Source: Verrucomicrobiota bacterium
GTDB taxonomy: Bacteria > Verrucomicrobiota > Verrucomicrobiia > Chthoniobacterales > UBA6821
Length of the DNA stretch: 17,407 nucleotides
Assembly (NCBI GenBank): GCA_016871655.1
Contig: VHCR01000006.1
Location: 1 to 17,407, forward strand
Direction of reading: 5' to 3'
The notes below the pieces were generated by a model. It worked only from the letters and a program-made list of their open reading frames with translations, did no database searches and was not told the DNA's origin. The stretch's first letter is position 1. Each line of letters opens with the position of its first letter. Positions 15,692-17,407 of the stretch are shown here, in pieces. Made by a program: the position numbers and the translations under genes.

Positions 15692-16690
15692 ATGCTTAGA
15701 AATATTGCCGTCTTAACTTCGGGAGGAGACGCCCCCGGCATGAATCCTGCCATCCGCGCTGTCGTTCGCACAGCGCTTGAAAGTGGTTGCAAAATTTTTG
15801 GAATCAACAATGGATACGATGGTATTTTTGCTGGGAGTATCGATGAGCTCTCTGCGCGCATCCTCTCTGGAATGATTGATCGTGGGGGAACAATCTTGCA
15901 ATCGAGTCGCTGCCAACGCTTCTACGATCCGGCAGGCATTGATGAAGCAACACAACAACTCCGCAAACTCGGAATTCAAGGATTAGTCGTCATCGGCGGT
16001 GATGGCTCTCTCACAGGCGCTCGCGAAATTCATCGTCGCGGATTTCCGGTCATTGGCATTCCAGCTAGCATCGATAACGATATGGTGGGAACCGAAATGG
16101 CGATTGGTGCTGACACAGCCGGCAACACGATCATGCAATTGATCGATCGTATCCGCGATACGGCCCGCTCCCATCGTCGCTGTTTTTTGATTGAAGTCAT
16201 GGGGCGCAACTCTGGCTATCTTGCTCTCACGACAGCGATCAGCTGCGGAGCTGAAGTAGCCGTCATTCCTGAGTTTGCTTACAACATGCCTCGCATCGTG
16301 CAACTCTTGAAGTCGCGATATCAGCAAATGAGGGACAACTCGATCATCGTTCTTGCTGAAGGAGTTTGTGATGCCGATACCTTCATCGCACGAATGCTAG
16401 AACAAGAAAAAGGGGCATTTGATCAAGAAATCAGGAAGACTGTTCTCGGGCACGTCCAACGTGGCGGTGGCCCAACACACTTCGATCGTATCTTGGCTGC
16501 GCGATTTGGAGAGCTCGCTGTGATGGGCTTGCTGCAAGGAGAAAGCGGCTCAATGACGGCTTTGTCACGCAGCCACGTAACACTTGTCGATTTTGACAAA
16601 GTCATCGGTCATAAAAAACATCCCTCTCCCGAATTGATCGGCCTCGCGAGACATTTGCAGATTGAGTTTGGGGACCCGGTGGAAGTTTAA
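15692..16690 (+). CDS. pfkA: ATP-dependent 6-phosphofructokinase
   Basis: This cytosolic glycolytic enzyme phosphorylates fructose 6-phosphate to fructose 1,6-bisphosphate. It has 332 aa, close to the roughly 320 of the bacterial PfkA type. Visible motifs are SGGDAPGMN (10-18, nucleotide binding), R73, GGDGS (102-106), PASIDND (124-130, with D128 as the catalytic base), MGR (170-172, sugar phosphate), and IRKTVLGHVQRGG (247-259; R248, H254 and R257 match E. coli R243, H249 and R252). The Gly in GGDGS points to ATP; PPi-dependent enzymes typically have GGDDS/T and a PKTIDND motif. The usual PGT-IDND is PAS-IDND here, a mild deviation. The stop TAA and the last two codons (E-V) lie in the left arm of repeat element copy 2. 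The leader has no GGAGG. The gene is divergent from the porin and convergent with the rhodopsin gene. Confidence 0.95.
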   Translation: MLRNIAVLTSGGDAPGMNPAIRAVVRTALESGCKIFGINNGYDGIFAGSIDELSARILSGMIDRGGTILQSSRCQRFYDPAGIDEATQQLRKLGIQGLVVIGGDGSLTGAREIHRRGFPVIGIPASIDNDMVGTEMAIGADTAGNTIMQLIDRIRDTARSHRRCFLIEVMGRNSGYLALTTAISCGAEVAVIPEFAYNMPRIVQLLKSRYQQMRDNSIIVLAEGVCDADTFIARMLEQEKGAFDQEIRKTVLGHVQRGGGPTHFDRILAARFGELAVMGLLQGESGSMTALSRSHVTLVDFDKVIGHKKHPSPELIGLARHLQIEFGDPVEV

Positions 16691-16783
16691 GTTTAAGTTT
16701 CGTGCGCTTCGCGAATAAAAAGGACTTCTTACTTTTTCGCCGAAGGCGAGTCTTAACTTAAACTTCAACTTTCAACTTCAACT
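16682..16783. repeat. GAAGTT-type inverted-repeat element, copy 2, shared 3' end of pfkA and rhodopsin
   Basis: Left arm 16682-16699 and right arm 16755-16783 are built of GAAGTT/TTAAGTT units; 16 of the 18 left-arm bases match the reverse complement of the right arm. The core (16700-16754, 55 bp) matches copy 1 closely: it starts TCGTGCGCTTCGCGAATAAA and ends CGAAGGCGAGTCTT. The left arm overlaps the last 9 nt of pfkA, including its TAA. The right arm overlaps the last 19 nt of the minus-strand rhodopsin gene, including its TGA, so pfkA ends in E-V and the rhodopsin in V-E-V-E-S. AAAAAG/CTTTTT in the core can pair. As an RNA it would form a long hairpin on either strand and could act as a bidirectional terminator. 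Confidence 0.92.
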
Positions 16784-17407
16784 GTTGCGAAGGAACACAT
16801 GCGGTAAACATAAAAACTCACGCCGCATTTGGAAAGGAAGTCGGCAATGCTAGCCACGACTAGAAAAATGATGAGCCCCTGTTCTCCAAAACCGTGGCTA
16901 CAGAGGGCTACAAAAGTTGCCAGCGGATAAAATGCCCACGACAAAAGAAAAAGATTCCGCGCTTTCAAAAAGCATTGTTTTTCGAACGGATCTTGCGCTC
17001 GAGCTACGAGAGAAAGCTCTCTCAGAAGAATTCGTGCCAGATAGAGGAACGGCAGGAGTCCAAGAATCCAATAAACCCAACTTACTAAAGTCCCATGTTC
17101 TCCAAGATTGCTGGCATTGAGATAAGTAAAAAAAATGGAGACTACTGCAGCACCGATGAGCCGTTTAAGGAGCGAGGCTGCTTTTTCTTGAGGTAACCCC
17201 AGAACTAAAACGATCTCAGCCAAGAGCAACGGCATGGTAAGAAGCCAATCGCTATAGCGATAAAGCTCATGAAAAAAATGTCCGGAAGCCGCATAAGAGT
17301 TTCCTGCTAGCTCAAATGCCTCATTCCAGCTATGAAAGAGGCGTACAGCATGATAACAACCGATCGTAGCGATAATTCCAGCTAGCAGCAACAGCGGTTG
17401 AAATCGC
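16765..17407 (-). CDS. Microbial (type 1) rhodopsin, proton-pump type, 5' end outside the window
   Basis: This is a retinal-binding seven-helix inner-membrane protein that should pump protons out of the cell in light. About 213 residues are visible and the frame stays open to the window edge. The TTG at 17391 falls inside helix B, so it is not a credible start; helix A lies outside. With that TTG as residue 1: helix B has His14 (CYHAVRLF), equivalent to proteorhodopsin His75. Helix C reads YRYSDWLLTMPLLLAE, with D48 as proton acceptor, T52, and E59 as proton donor (DTE pump motif). L56 at the spectral-tuning position predicts green absorption. Helix E is WVYWILGLLPFLYL, helix F contains WAFYPL, and helix G ADFLSKCG carries D184 and the Schiff-base Lys K188. 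The helix B-C region looks xanthorhodopsin-like, but Trp108 occupies the place of the Gly that opens a carotenoid fenestration. No carotenoid or retinal synthesis gene is in view. The last five codons and the stop lie in repeat copy 2. Confidence 0.93.
   Translation of the reverse strand, partial: RFQPLLLLAGIIATIGCYHAVRLFHSWNEAFELAGNSYAASGHFFHELYRYSDWLLTMPLLLAEIVLVLGLPQEKAASLLKRLIGAAVVSIFFTYLNASNLGEHGTLVSWVYWILGLLPFLYLARILLRELSLVARAQDPFEKQCFLKARNLFLLSWAFYPLATFVALCSHGFGEQGLIIFLVVASIADFLSKCGVSFYVYRMCSFATVEVES

Noticed and set aside
13897..16783. Composite transposon carrying oprB and pfkA
   Set aside because: No transposase, no terminal inverted-repeat/target-duplication pattern can be seen, and both genes look like normal housekeeping or uptake genes; only the bracketing is noted as a finding.
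1..17407. CRISPR array, tRNA or rRNA gene
   Set aside because: The tandem units found are 6-7 nt without spacers, and no cloverleaf or rRNA signature was recognised on either strand.

Overview
The window reads as chromosomal DNA of a Gram-negative bacterium. It carries an OprB-type outer-membrane porin, several proteins with Sec signal peptides, a bacterial-type phosphofructokinase and a microbial rhodopsin. This mix, with long secreted helical proteins of no known family and start codons that mostly lack a GGAGG Shine-Dalgarno sequence, would suit a lineage of the Verrucomicrobia/Chlamydiae (PVC) type. No marker gene is present, so the phylum is an inference.

Left part (1-6326): about 590 bp with no convincing gene, then one very large secreted helical protein of 1724 aa on the plus strand. 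A small secreted protein of 175 aa converges on it from the minus strand. Middle (6327-9256): a long leader with a 20-bp hairpin, a 12-TM APC-family amino acid permease, and a conserved secreted protein of unknown function. The junction of those last two is built on a 32-bp inverted repeat, and the second gene is followed by two interleaved inverted repeats. Secreted-protein block (9341-13581): two adjacent minus-strand helical exported proteins (479 and about 473 aa) that share style and short motifs with the 1724-aa protein, then two small plus-strand exported proteins. The 473-aa gene has lost its start codon: a stop codon and an 11-bp inverted repeat sit exactly at the front of its signal peptide.

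Right part (13582-17407): a gene-poor 315 bp, then a divergent pair, oprB-like porin (minus) and pfkA (plus), bracketed by two copies of an intergenic inverted-repeat element made of GAAGTT hexamers. At the right edge is a partial proton-pump-type rhodopsin (DTE motif, Schiff-base Lys) converging on pfkA. The right-hand element supplies the last codons and stop codons of both pfkA and the rhodopsin gene.

The main theme is that inverted-repeat elements with short tandem units sit on gene boundaries and have become part of coding sequences: two C-termini, one permease stop codon and one signal peptide. Metabolically the right side suggests outer-membrane solute uptake, glycolysis and light-driven proton pumping. 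The middle adds amino acid uptake. The secreted helical proteins are unexplained and may be surface, matrix or host-interaction factors.
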